Shown piece by piece: positions 50,860 to 58,992 of a stretch of DNA of 64,000 nt (its first letter is position 1; every line of letters begins with the position of its first letter). Under the pieces are notes generated by a model, which worked only from the letters and a program-made list of their open reading frames with translations, searched no databases and had not been told where the DNA came from. This DNA is from Symbiobacterium sp040797425 (GTDB taxonomy: Bacteria > Bacillota > Sulfobacillia > Symbiobacteriales > Symbiobacteriaceae), in assembly GCF_040797425.1 (NCBI RefSeq), contig NZ_JBFNEH010000015.1:4400-68399 (forward strand), written 5' to 3'. A program made the translations under genes and the position numbers.

Positions 50860-51117
50860 CTACTTGCGGGTGTACCAGGTGCAAGCGGTCGCCATCAGTT
50901 CCGGATAGGTCCAGTGCTCCTCCTTCTCCGCCCGGCAGACACCGAGGTTCTCCTCCTCGCCGGGGGCGTAGCAGGCGCAGTTCCGGCACTTCGGCCGCTC
51001 GTTGAAGTGCTCGCACACGTCGGTGTCGATCAGGATCAACTGGCCGAGACGGCGGCAGATGCCCTTGTTCACGTCCACCGTGGCGAAGTTCCAGCAGTCG
51101 TTGTGCTTGAATGCCAT
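50860..51117 (-). CDS. hpdC: 4-Hydroxyphenylacetate decarboxylase small subunit HpdC
   Basis: 85 residues, the family length. Eight cysteines (8, 21, 35, 44, 47, 49, 61, 79) plus His at 5 suit two [4Fe-4S] clusters. HNDCWNF, GICRR, CRNC and WTYPELMATAC line up with the clostridial HpdC. The subunit is specific to the hydroxyphenylacetate decarboxylases and absent from phenylacetate or indoleacetate decarboxylases, which makes the enzyme assignment much firmer. It starts six bases after hpdB. Confidence 0.93.
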   Translation of the reverse strand: MAFKHNDCWNFATVDVNKGICRRLGQLILIDTDVCEHFNERPKCRNCACYAPGEEENLGVCRAEKEEHWTYPELMATACTWYTRK

Positions 51118-51123
51118 CTCAAA

Positions 51124-53841
51124 TCACACCCTTTCGTACTCGGTGCGGGCGATGACCTCGTCCTGGATCGCCTTGCCGATCTCGACCCAGTACTGCGTGA
51201 AGCCGGCCACACGGACCATCAGGTCACGGTGCTCTTCCGGATTCTCCTGCGCCTGGCGCAGCACACGGGAGTCGACGATGTTGTACTGGATGTGGAAGCC
51301 GCCCTTGCGCATGTAGGCCCGGGTCAGGTCAAGCAGCTTGCGGGCGCCCTCCAGGCCCTTGACGGCCGTCGGGTGGACCTTCATGTTCAGCTGCGAGTTC
51401 TGGGACTCGGCGTGGTTCCAGACCGTCGCCGAGTTGAACACGGCGTACGGGCCGTTGACGTCGGTGCCCGGGTACGGCGACATCGAGCCGTCGGCGTAGG
51501 TGGTGCCCGCCAGGCGACCGTCCGCCGTGGCCAGGGTGGCCGCGCCCTGCGGGGCGTGCGTCGAGACGGAGATCTGGCAGACATACAGCGGCCGGGCGTA
51601 CAGGGACTCGTACTTGTGGGTGACCTCGCAGACGTACTCCTCGTAAGCCTTCAGGATGGAGTCGACATACGGATCGTCGTTGCCCATCTTCGGAGCCATG
51701 AGGCAGTCGCCGTGGATGTCGTCGTAGACCTGGCCGCCCTCGCGCTTCTCCTGCTGCAGCAGCGAGTAGGAGCCGATCTCCTCGGCCGTCTTGAAGCCGA
51801 AGTTGTTCAGGATGGCGTCCTTCATCTGCTCGAGGGTGTACTTCTTGTCGTCGAAGACCAGCTTCTTGATGGCCGCCAGCGAGTTGATGAAGTTGGCGGT
51901 GCCGCAGGTCTCCACGTTGTAGGTGGCCATGAAGCGATAGCCGCCGTTGCCGATGTGGAGGCCCCGATCCAGGCAATCCGGCTTCAGGATGGAGTGCCAG
52001 ATGGCCATGTTGTTCTTCCGCCAGATGTCGTGCTGGATGTTGTTGCACTTGTTCAGGACATCGACGGCCTTCTCGAAGTAGTCCTTGAAGATCTCAACCA
52101 GCGTCTCGTAGCTGTCGATCTCCCGGTTGTGCGGCTCGAAGACCTGCTCGCCAGTGCGCATGTCCTTGCCGTTGAAGAGCACGCACTCCAGGATCTTCGG
52201 CAGCGCCAGGAAGTGGACGCCGACCGAGGTGGGCGTGCCGGAGCCGCCCGGGATCCAGTAGGTCTTGCCCCGCAGGGTGAGCGGCTTCCAGGAGCCGGGC
52301 GACGACTCGAGGCAGCCGCCGATGGCCCAGGCCCGGGCTTCCTCGGGGGTCATTCCCTCGGCGCCGTACTGGTTCAGCATGAACTCCATGCCGACCCGGT
52401 TGTTCATCCAGGCCGGGTAGCCGGTGCCGGTCTTCACGCACTCGATCGCCTTCAGGAGGAACTCCTCTGGCAGCTTCTCGTCGTAGAGGATCGACAGGGT
52501 CGGCTGCGGGCAGGCACAGGTGATGCCGGCCTCGAGGATCAGCATCTCCAGCCGGTTGGCAGCCGGCAGGCCATCCTTGGTCAGGCCGCCCAGGGAGACG
52601 TTGTTGAAGGTGTTGCCGGAGAGCACGCCGCCCACGACGCCCGCGGAGGCGAACACGTCGATGCAGGTGAACTTCACGCGGTGGCACTCGAGCAGCTCCA
52701 GAACCTCTTCCTCGGTGATGCGGCCGGCTTCGATGTCCTGCTCGAAGTACGGATAGAGCACCTGGCCGATGCGGCCCGGCGAGAGGCCCGAGATGGCGTC
52801 CTCGTTCAGCACGCCGATGTGGATGGTGTACTGCATCTGCAGCGCCTGACGGAAGGTCTCAGGCGGCTTGTGCGCGATGTGCTCGAGGACCTCGGCGATC
52901 TCCTCGTACTCCTTCTTCTGCACGGGCTCTTCCGTGACGGACGCCAGGCGCCGGGCTTCCTTGGCGTAGTTGAGGATCCAGGTCTGGATGCCCTCCAGCA
53001 CCAGCTTGGCGGCCTGGTAGAAGTACAGCCGGTCCATGCCGCTCACGAGGTCGCCACCGGCCTCGCCGGCCACCTCGCCCGCCTTCTCCTCGCACATCCG
53101 GATCAGGCCGTCCAGACCGTACTGCAGCGGGTAGTAGTAGTTGGTGACCTCACGGCCCTGCGGCAGGGTGAAGCCGGACTCGAACATGCAGATGACCGAC
53201 CGCATCAGCGCGGTCTTGAAGGCGTAGCCCGGAACCAGGGCCTCGTACTTGGCGGACTCGTCCTCGACGGACTTGCCGACCCACCAGCGGGCGGTCTTCA
53301 GCAGCGCCGGAACCTCTTCCTGACGGATGCCGAACTTACCGGCCAGCGAGACGACCTTGCCGAAGGACTTGACCACGTTGCCGCCGCCCTGGCCCCACTT
53401 GACCAGTTCGTCGGCGGAGGTGGAGCCGCGCTGCTTGGCGTCCTCATACAGCTCGTCGCCCTTCGCCATGTAGTAGCCCTCAGAGAGCCACGGCATGGGG
53501 AAGGAACCACGGTAGTAGTGGGTCTTGCCCATGACCAGCTTCTCGCCGGGGAAGATCATCGGGGTCAGGTGCGAGTAAGCGGCCTTCAGGGCCTTGGCCC
53601 GGCGGATGATGGGAACGTCGTGGATGTTGTCGGCATACGTCCGGGTGTACCAGTAGGGGAACTCCATGTTGGCACTGGACAGGGTCTGGTAGTACAGGTC
53701 GCGGAGCTTCTTGGCACGCGGAGTGGGCTCCTTCTGGACCTCGCGGTCCACCATGTCTGCGGGCGGCTCGCCGCCGTACCGCTGTTCGAGCGAGATGCCC
53801 TTTTGCTGCAGAATCTCAGCCAGAGTCGCAGTCTTTGCCAT
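51124..53841 (-). CDS. hpdB: 4-Hydroxyphenylacetate decarboxylase large (glycyl-radical) subunit HpdB
   Basis: 905 residues from ATG 53841, like the ~902 of clostridial HpdB; GAAGGGGG lies somewhat far upstream. The glycyl radical loop is RVAGF with G880. The catalytic cysteine is C510, with E512 two residues later (GGCLES), the Cys-x-Glu arrangement of arylacetate decarboxylases; PFL and choline lyase differ at this site. It converts 4-hydroxyphenylacetate to p-cresol and CO2 and must be activated by the downstream radical-SAM protein. It works only without oxygen. First gene of the operon. Confidence 0.94.
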   Translation of the reverse strand: MAKTATLAEILQQKGISLEQRYGGEPPADMVDREVQKEPTPRAKKLRDLYYQTLSSANMEFPYWYTRTYADNIHDVPIIRRAKALKAAYSHLTPMIFPGEKLVMGKTHYYRGSFPMPWLSEGYYMAKGDELYEDAKQRGSTSADELVKWGQGGGNVVKSFGKVVSLAGKFGIRQEEVPALLKTARWWVGKSVEDESAKYEALVPGYAFKTALMRSVICMFESGFTLPQGREVTNYYYPLQYGLDGLIRMCEEKAGEVAGEAGGDLVSGMDRLYFYQAAKLVLEGIQTWILNYAKEARRLASVTEEPVQKKEYEEIAEVLEHIAHKPPETFRQALQMQYTIHIGVLNEDAISGLSPGRIGQVLYPYFEQDIEAGRITEEEVLELLECHRVKFTCIDVFASAGVVGGVLSGNTFNNVSLGGLTKDGLPAANRLEMLILEAGITCACPQPTLSILYDEKLPEEFLLKAIECVKTGTGYPAWMNNRVGMEFMLNQYGAEGMTPEEARAWAIGGCLESSPGSWKPLTLRGKTYWIPGGSGTPTSVGVHFLALPKILECVLFNGKDMRTGEQVFEPHNREIDSYETLVEIFKDYFEKAVDVLNKCNNIQHDIWRKNNMAIWHSILKPDCLDRGLHIGNGGYRFMATYNVETCGTANFINSLAAIKKLVFDDKKYTLEQMKDAILNNFGFKTAEEIGSYSLLQQEKREGGQVYDDIHGDCLMAPKMGNDDPYVDSILKAYEEYVCEVTHKYESLYARPLYVCQISVSTHAPQGAATLATADGRLAGTTYADGSMSPYPGTDVNGPYAVFNSATVWNHAESQNSQLNMKVHPTAVKGLEGARKLLDLTRAYMRKGGFHIQYNIVDSRVLRQAQENPEEHRDLMVRVAGFTQYWVEIGKAIQDEVIARTEYERV

Positions 53842-53920
53842 CGAGCTCGTATACCCCCTTCGTACCTGCACGTGTTGGCCTTGACGTTCCTTCGTCCGCC
53901 ACTCCGAGCGTACCAATACG

Positions 53921-53950
53921 AACCCCCCGGCCACATCGGCAGGGGGGGTT
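53921..53950. promoter_or_regulatory. G/C hairpin in the hpdB upstream region
   Basis: AACCCCCC and GGGGGGTT pair across a GC-rich loop, 80 bases before the hpdB ATG. It may be part of the hpdB leader or bound the divergent promoters. No sigma-54 or convincing sigma-A promoter for hpdB was found. Confidence 0.4.
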
Positions 53951-54073
53951 AGCACCGGTATGAACTTCGGGAGTGCGCCATGCCGCGGGTCGTCCCATTG
54001 GCGCAAAGGACTAGGCCTCCTGTCCTGGTTTCGTACTGTTGGCCTAAGCCTGCGGTCCTGGCGCAGGGGGACA

Positions 54074-54082
54074 TGTTATACT
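54074..54082 (+). promoter_or_regulatory. Extended -10 promoter of the LuxR regulator gene
   Basis: TG then T then TATACT (TGTTATACT) upstream of GTG 54106, with no good -35. An extended -10 is sufficient for sigma-A in many Firmicutes. Confidence 0.55.
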
Positions 54083-54105
54083 GTTCACAAAGGGAGGGGA
54101 GGCCC

Positions 54106-54807
54106 GTGCCATCCGAACAGGAAATCCGCTGGCTGACGCTCCTGCAACGCACGCAGAATCAGCTGTCCCGGCTTCATGGGTTCTCCCTGGTGGTCCTGGA
54201 TCCCGACTGCAACGAGGTTACCGTTCCTTCAGGCCTCCCGCCGGCGTGTGCGGCAGCCGACCCCACCCGCTCCAGCGCCTGCTGGAACCTCAGGCGGGAG
54301 GCCGTGGCGCGCATACAGAGAACGCGCCAGACCGTAAGCCTCCCCTGTCCCCGCGGCCGCTGCTGCTTCGTAAGCCCGCTGGGCGTGGACCCCGACGACT
54401 TCGAGACCCCCGTCGTCTACTTTGTGGCCGGAAGCGGCCCCGCCCAGGCGGCGGGCAGCGTGCGGCTCATCCAGGATCTCTTCCGGCTGGTCCGGCCCCC
54501 GGCCGCGCCCGGACCGGGCCCGGGCGCCCGGCCGGAGGACGCCTCCCCGGCTGCAACGCCCAGGGCGGCGGAAGGCGAGGCCGGCCTGCTCACCGAACGG
54601 GAGCGGGAGATCCTGGCCCTGATCGGGGCGGGGCTCACCAACCGGGAGATCGCCTCGCAGCTCTATATCTCCCAGTCCACCGTCAAGACCCACATCACCC
54701 ACCTGCTCATGAAACTCGGGCTCAACAACCGCACGGAAGCGGCCCTCTACGCCGTGCGCGAGTCGATCTGCCCCCGGACGAGCGGGTCGCGCAAATCACC
54801 GCTGTAG
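54106..54807 (+). CDS. LuxR-type regulator with PocR-like sensor domain
   Basis: 233 residues from GTG 54106 (AGGGAGGGGAGG upstream); the frame is open from 53980. Residues ~5-140 resemble the PocR sensory domain (LQRTQNQLSRLHGFSLVVLD, then SSACWNL, PRGRCCFVSPLG and a final YFVAG strand) with several cysteines. The C-terminal LuxR helix-turn-helix (~165-225, LTEREREILALIGAG, NREIASQLYISQSTVKTH) binds DNA. PocR domains are thought to bind small hydrocarbon-like ligands. Being divergent from hpdB it is the obvious candidate regulator of that operon, perhaps sensing 4-hydroxyphenylacetate. Confidence 0.8.
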   Translation: MPSEQEIRWLTLLQRTQNQLSRLHGFSLVVLDPDCNEVTVPSGLPPACAAADPTRSSACWNLRREAVARIQRTRQTVSLPCPRGRCCFVSPLGVDPDDFETPVVYFVAGSGPAQAAGSVRLIQDLFRLVRPPAAPGPGPGARPEDASPAATPRAAEGEAGLLTEREREILALIGAGLTNREIASQLYISQSTVKTHITHLLMKLGLNNRTEAALYAVRESICPRTSGSRKSPL

Positions 54808-54827
54808 CTTCTGGGAAAGGCGATTGC

Positions 54828-56888
54828 ATGAACGTACAACTTCCTTCCCTGCGCCGGCGCCTGCTCACGGCTTTCGCCCTGACGCTGCTCACCCTGTGGA
54901 TTCTGCTCACCGCGATCTATGCCCTGATGAGCGACCGCCTCACCCAGATCTACCTGGTCGACCGGATGCAGGTCGCCATTCAGGTGGCGTGGGACGCCTA
55001 TCACGATGGCCCGGACCGCCTGATCACGTCCATCCAGGCGCTCGCCCGGAACGCCGCTTCCGACGGGCCGCTCAGCACCGCGGCGCTCCCGCCGCTGCTC
55101 GACGCCCTGCCGGAAGCGGACTTCGCCGCAGCCGTGAGCCCGGAGGGCCTCACCCTGGGCCATACGAACCCGGATCGCGTGGGCCAGGCGCCCCCGTTCC
55201 CCGAAATTGCGGCGGAGGCCCTGCGCACGGGCCAGGTGCGTTCGAGCAGCGAACTGGTCACAGCGGATTTCGTCGCCGCACACATGCCGCAGGCGCTCCA
55301 CCGCCTCTACGTCCCGGCGGGATGCCAACCGGGAGACGCCGGCTGCACCGATGTGGGCATCGTGCAGGTAGTGGCGGTTCCGGTCCGTACGGACACCGGC
55401 GACGTCGCCGTCGTGGCGGGCATCCTGCTCAACAACACCGAGCAGATTCCCAGCGCCGCCTCGGAGCGCCTCCCCGGTTCCTACCTCTCCGTGGCCGTGG
55501 AGGGTATCCGCATCTCATCCAACATCATCACCCGGCAGCAGGGCCTGGTGGAGACCGGAAGCCAGCAGAGTTCCGGGCTCCGCAGAGCCGTGAAGCAGGG
55601 GGAGCGCTACTACGGAACCGTGCCGGTGGGGGCGGAGCGGCACTACGTGGCCGCAGACCCGATTCACAACGCCGCCGGCCAGGTCATCGGTGCGCTCAGC
55701 ATCGGCCTGCCGCAGACCCGCTTCGCCATGTATACCGACGGCGCACAGGCGCTCATGCTGGCCTGCGGGCTGCTGGCGGTGCTGTTGAGTCTCGGGATCG
55801 CACACGCCATGGCGCGCCAGTTGGTGCAGCCGATCACGGGGCTGGAGCGGGATATCGTCCGGCTGACCACGGCCGCCCGTTCCCATGACCTGGCCCGCGC
55901 CACCCAGTTGATCGACCCCCCACCCGCCCTCTACAGCCGCGAGGTCCAGGCTCTGCACCAGGCGTTCCAGACCCTCGCCGGCGCCCTGGTGGAGCAGACC
56001 AAGAAGACAGAGACCTACCTGCACCAGATCGAGGACGACAGGGCAGAACTGCAGGCGCTGACCGGTCAGCTGCAGGAGGCGAAGGCGGCGCTGGAGGCCG
56101 AGGTGGAGCACCGCACCTTCGAGCTGAAGCAGGCCGTGGCGGAACTGAAGCAGGCCAATCAGCTGAAGAGCAACTTCCTCGCGTCGGTGAGCCACGAACT
56201 GCGCACGCCGCTCAACTCCATCATCGGCTTCTCCGAGATGCTGATCGATGAGCTGGCCGGTCCCGTAAACGCCAAGCAACGGGAGTACCTGGACCACATC
56301 CTCTCCTCGGGCAACCACCTGCTGCAGCTCATCAGCGACCTCCTCCACCTCTCGCAGATCGAGCAGGGCCGCATGTCCCTGGAACTGCAACCCGTCGCCC
56401 TGCAGGAGTTGATCGAGTCTGTCCACCAGCGCTGCATCCCTTCGGCGGACGCCGCCGGACTGAAACTCGAGGTCAACTGCGATCCGGGTGTCCCCCCGAT
56501 CATGGCCGACCCCACGCGGGTGAAGGAGATTCTCGATAACCTCCTTTCCAACGCCATCAAGTTCACGCCGCAGGGAGGGCGGATCTGGGTTCGCCTCAGC
56601 CGGGCAGACGATATGGCCGTGATCGAGGTGGAAGACACCGGCATCGGTATACGCCCTGAAGACCAGACCGCGGTCTTCAATGAGTTTGTGCAGGCCGAAT
56701 CCGGCTACCGGCGGCGTCACGAGGGCGTCGGGCTCGGGCTGCCGCTCTCCAAGAAGCTGGCCGAAATGCACGGCGGACGCATCGAGCTGAAGAGCCAGTT
56801 GGGAAAGGGAACCGTGGTCCGCGTCTACCTGCCGTTACCAAAAGGAGTTGAACAAAGTGGCGGCTCGGATCCTGGTCGTGGAGGATAA
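54828..56888 (+). CDS. Membrane sensor histidine kinase beside the hpd locus
   Basis: 686 residues from ATG 54828; the frame is open far upstream as an overlap of the regulator gene. TM1 is ~15-36. A large extracellular sensor with CACHE-like features (~45-300) leads to TM2 (~304-328), then HAMP, a coiled coil (~390-440), HisKA with H456 (SHELRTPLN) and HATPase (NLLSNAIKF, VEDTGIGI, GLGLPLSKKL). It starts 20 bases after the LuxR gene and overlaps the next receiver gene by 32 bases. The ligand is unknown; an aromatic acid is plausible. Confidence 0.9.
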   Translation: MNVQLPSLRRRLLTAFALTLLTLWILLTAIYALMSDRLTQIYLVDRMQVAIQVAWDAYHDGPDRLITSIQALARNAASDGPLSTAALPPLLDALPEADFAAAVSPEGLTLGHTNPDRVGQAPPFPEIAAEALRTGQVRSSSELVTADFVAAHMPQALHRLYVPAGCQPGDAGCTDVGIVQVVAVPVRTDTGDVAVVAGILLNNTEQIPSAASERLPGSYLSVAVEGIRISSNIITRQQGLVETGSQQSSGLRRAVKQGERYYGTVPVGAERHYVAADPIHNAAGQVIGALSIGLPQTRFAMYTDGAQALMLACGLLAVLLSLGIAHAMARQLVQPITGLERDIVRLTTAARSHDLARATQLIDPPPALYSREVQALHQAFQTLAGALVEQTKKTETYLHQIEDDRAELQALTGQLQEAKAALEAEVEHRTFELKQAVAELKQANQLKSNFLASVSHELRTPLNSIIGFSEMLIDELAGPVNAKQREYLDHILSSGNHLLQLISDLLHLSQIEQGRMSLELQPVALQELIESVHQRCIPSADAAGLKLEVNCDPGVPPIMADPTRVKEILDNLLSNAIKFTPQGGRIWVRLSRADDMAVIEVEDTGIGIRPEDQTAVFNEFVQAESGYRRRHEGVGLGLPLSKKLAEMHGGRIELKSQLGKGTVVRVYLPLPKGVEQSGGSDPGRGG

Positions 56889-57270
56889 CAAGCTGAACAT
56901 GCAGTTGGTTTCCGATCTGCTCACGGTGCACGGGTACGAAGTACTCCAGGCCAGCACGGGCGACCAGGCGCTGCAGCTCGCGCGGCTGCACAGGCCCGAC
57001 CTGATCCTGATGGACATCTCCCTGAAAGGGATGACCGGCCTCGAAATTACCCATGAGCTGCGCCAAAATCCCCACACCGCCCACATCCGCATCCTGGCGG
57101 TCACAGCCTACGCCGGCGAGGAGGACCGGCGGCGGGCCCTCCTGGCCGGCTGCGACGGGTTCGTCTCGAAACCCATCGACACCCGTCAGCTGCCCCGCAT
57201 CATCGCTGAACACCTGAAGGGGGAATCCGCCCATGGCCGAGTCGGAGGTCCCGCTGATCCTCATCGCTGA
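56857..57270 (+). CDS. Single-domain response regulator
   Basis: 137 residues from GTG 56857 (AAAGGAG upstream). A receiver only: acidic E9-D10, phosphoacceptor D53 (LILMDIS), T/K residues (AVTAYA, SKPID) all present, and a short tail. Like DivK/Spo0F-type receivers it has no output domain, so it may relay phosphate or bind a partner. It overlaps both neighbouring genes. Confidence 0.9.
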   Translation: MAARILVVEDNKLNMQLVSDLLTVHGYEVLQASTGDQALQLARLHRPDLILMDISLKGMTGLEITHELRQNPHTAHIRILAVTAYAGEEDRRRALLAGCDGFVSKPIDTRQLPRIIAEHLKGESAHGRVGGPADPHR

Positions 57271-58144
57271 AGACGATCCGGCCTCAGCCCGCCTGCTGGC
57301 GGAGATGCTGGCGGCCGCCGGGTACGAGACGGCCGTCGCCCCGGACGGCCACGCTGCGCTGACGCTGGTGGCAAACCGGCGTCCGGACCTCGTGCTTCTG
57401 GACGTGCGAATCCCGGGTCGCAACGGCTTCGAGGTATGCGAGGAGTTGAAGCATTCTCCGGCCACCCGGGACATTCCCGTGGTGATGATCACCGGCCTCA
57501 GCGAAGAGCGCTGGCGCATCCTCGCCATCGAAGCGGGCGCCGACGACCTGCTGGCCAAACCCGTGCGGCGACCCGAGCTCTACGCCCGGGTCCGCACGCT
57601 GCTCCAGACGAACCAGCGCGTCCGCCAGCGCGAGCAGCCGGAGGACGTGGTGAACAGCCTGTTTGCGCTGATCGAGCTCAGCGACCCCGGGCTTGCCCGG
57701 CACAGCCGGCTCGTGGCGGCCCTCTGCGGCAGCACGGCGCGGGCTCTGGGGCTGTCGGCTGCGGAGGGGCAGCTCCTCTCCTGGGCCGGCCTGCTTCACG
57801 ACCTGGGGAAGGTGGTCAGCAGCGCCCCGCGGTCGGACCACCCCGCCAACGGCGAGCGGGTGCTTCGGCACCTGGGCCCCCTGTCGCAACTGGCCCCGCT
57901 GGTGCGGGGCCACCACGAGCGCTGGGACGGCGGCGGCTGGCCCGACGGGCTCAAGGCCCACCAGCAGTCCACGCTGTTGCAGGTGCTCACCATGGCCAAC
58001 GCCCTGGCCCACCTGCTGGCGGAGGAAGACCATGCAGAAGCGGCGGGGCGACGCCTTCGGCAGCAGGCGGAGCAAGGCTGGTGGAACCCGGTGCTGCTCC
58101 AGCCGATGCTGGGTTCCATTCCGCAGGAACACGTGCGGGCATGA
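57233..58144 (+). CDS. Response regulator with degenerate HD-GYP domain
   Basis: 303 residues. Receiver domain (~5-122) with D57 (VLLDVRIPG) and K109. The output domain is HD-GYP-like: H189-D190-LGK and HHERWDGGG at 227-235 are kept, but the GYP reads GWP, the usual NKPG loop is missing and the downstream A-D-x-Y-D-A stretch is replaced by TMANALAHLL. Phosphodiesterase activity is therefore doubtful; a binding role is possible. Final gene of the four-gene signalling operon. Confidence 0.85.
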   Translation: MAESEVPLILIAEDDPASARLLAEMLAAAGYETAVAPDGHAALTLVANRRPDLVLLDVRIPGRNGFEVCEELKHSPATRDIPVVMITGLSEERWRILAIEAGADDLLAKPVRRPELYARVRTLLQTNQRVRQREQPEDVVNSLFALIELSDPGLARHSRLVAALCGSTARALGLSAAEGQLLSWAGLLHDLGKVVSSAPRSDHPANGERVLRHLGPLSQLAPLVRGHHERWDGGGWPDGLKAHQQSTLLQVLTMANALAHLLAEEDHAEAAGRRLRQQAEQGWWNPVLLQPMLGSIPQEHVRA

Positions 58145-58253
58145 GCCCCTCCGGTCCGGACTCGCTCCACTTCCGCCGCCAGCCCCCGACGGCTGAGTCC
58201 TGCCCCCCAGATGCTGCTCCCGGGGAAGTCGCAAGGGCGGGGACGATCAAAAT

Positions 58254-58289
58254 AGAACCGCCACCCCCTCTTCCGGGGGTGGCGGTTCT
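58254..58289. terminator. 15-bp terminator hairpin between convergent genes
   Basis: AGAACCGCCACCCCC and GGGGGTGGCGGTTCT pair perfectly. On the minus strand ATTTTG follows, so it suits the acetyltransferase gene best, and serves the signalling operon as well. Confidence 0.75.
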
Positions 58290-58298
58290 CGCAACCGG

Positions 58299-58832
58299 TC
58301 ACCGCAGCGCCGGGGCACGGCTGATGTCGAGCGTCACGCAGAGTTCCCCGAACCCGCCCGTCCACGTCCGCGGGTACGGCAGCTTGGCGGTCAGCCGGCG
58401 GATGCCGTGGTTCTCGTACAGCATGTACGCCTGCAGCCGGCTGAAGCCCATCTCGCGGGCGACCTCCACCAGGCGCTCGGCCAGGGCCGTGCCGATGCCC
58501 TCCCCCTGGCAGTCGTCCCGCACCAGGAAAGCGGCTTCGGCGGTCTCGTCGTCGACCCGGCCCAGTTCGGCGATGCCGACGACCTCGCCCTCGCTCAGCG
58601 CCAGGATCACCGCCTGGTCCTCGGGGTCGCCCTCGCAGAGGCGAACGGCCTCCTGCTCCGGCGAGACGGTCACGCCCGAGCTGCAATAGCGGAGGTACAG
58701 CGTGTCGGACGAGAGGCGCCGGTACATGTCGGCAATCAGCGGCTCGTCCTCGGGGGTGCAGGGCCGGAGCACCACGGGGCGCCCGGTCCGCGAGACGAAC
58801 TGTACGACATCGTGCTGAATGGTGGCAGGCAT
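58299..58832 (-). CDS. GNAT-family acetyltransferase
   Basis: 177 residues. The GNAT fold is seen from VVLRPCTPEDEPLIADMYRRL onward, and the acetyl-CoA loop is DDCQGEGIGTALAERLV (Q-x-x-G-x-G/A). The C-terminal half has a beta-bulge region GFSRLQAYMLYENHGIRRL. The sequence resembles the GNAT part of protein acetyltransferases such as Pat, but without the ATP-grasp part. Substrate unknown. Monocistronic, with the terminator at 58254-58289. Confidence 0.88.
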   Translation of the reverse strand: MPATIQHDVVQFVSRTGRPVVLRPCTPEDEPLIADMYRRLSSDTLYLRYCSSGVTVSPEQEAVRLCEGDPEDQAVILALSEGEVVGIAELGRVDDETAEAAFLVRDDCQGEGIGTALAERLVEVAREMGFSRLQAYMLYENHGIRRLTAKLPYPRTWTGGFGELCVTLDISRAPALR

Positions 58833-58992
58833 GCTCTCGCCCCCCTCCGTCCGTTGCTGCCGCTATTGTTCCCATTTTCACTTAAAGTCTAACCCGCGGC
58901 CGCGGTCGCGCGCATGACACGTCCGGAGGGGTCTCCACCCCTCCGATCGGACCAAATCGCATCGGTCCCCCGCCGGTGCGGCGTCCAACCGA

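Noticed and set aside
51124..53841. HpdB as pyruvate formate-lyase, choline lyase or indoleacetate decarboxylase
   Set aside because: Single Cys-x-Glu active site rather than PFL Cys-Cys, and an HpdC-type small subunit is encoded next to it, which the other decarboxylases lack.
50644..53952. 1102-codon plus-strand open frame opposite hpdB/hpdC and the MFS gene
   Set aside because: Antisense shadow caused by high GC at codon position 3; rich in Val, Leu, Gly, His, with no motif, and the minus strand encodes clearly recognised enzymes.
53842..54105. Sigma-54 promoter for hpdB
   Set aside because: No TGGC-N8-TGC type element on the minus strand and no sigma-54 activator nearby.
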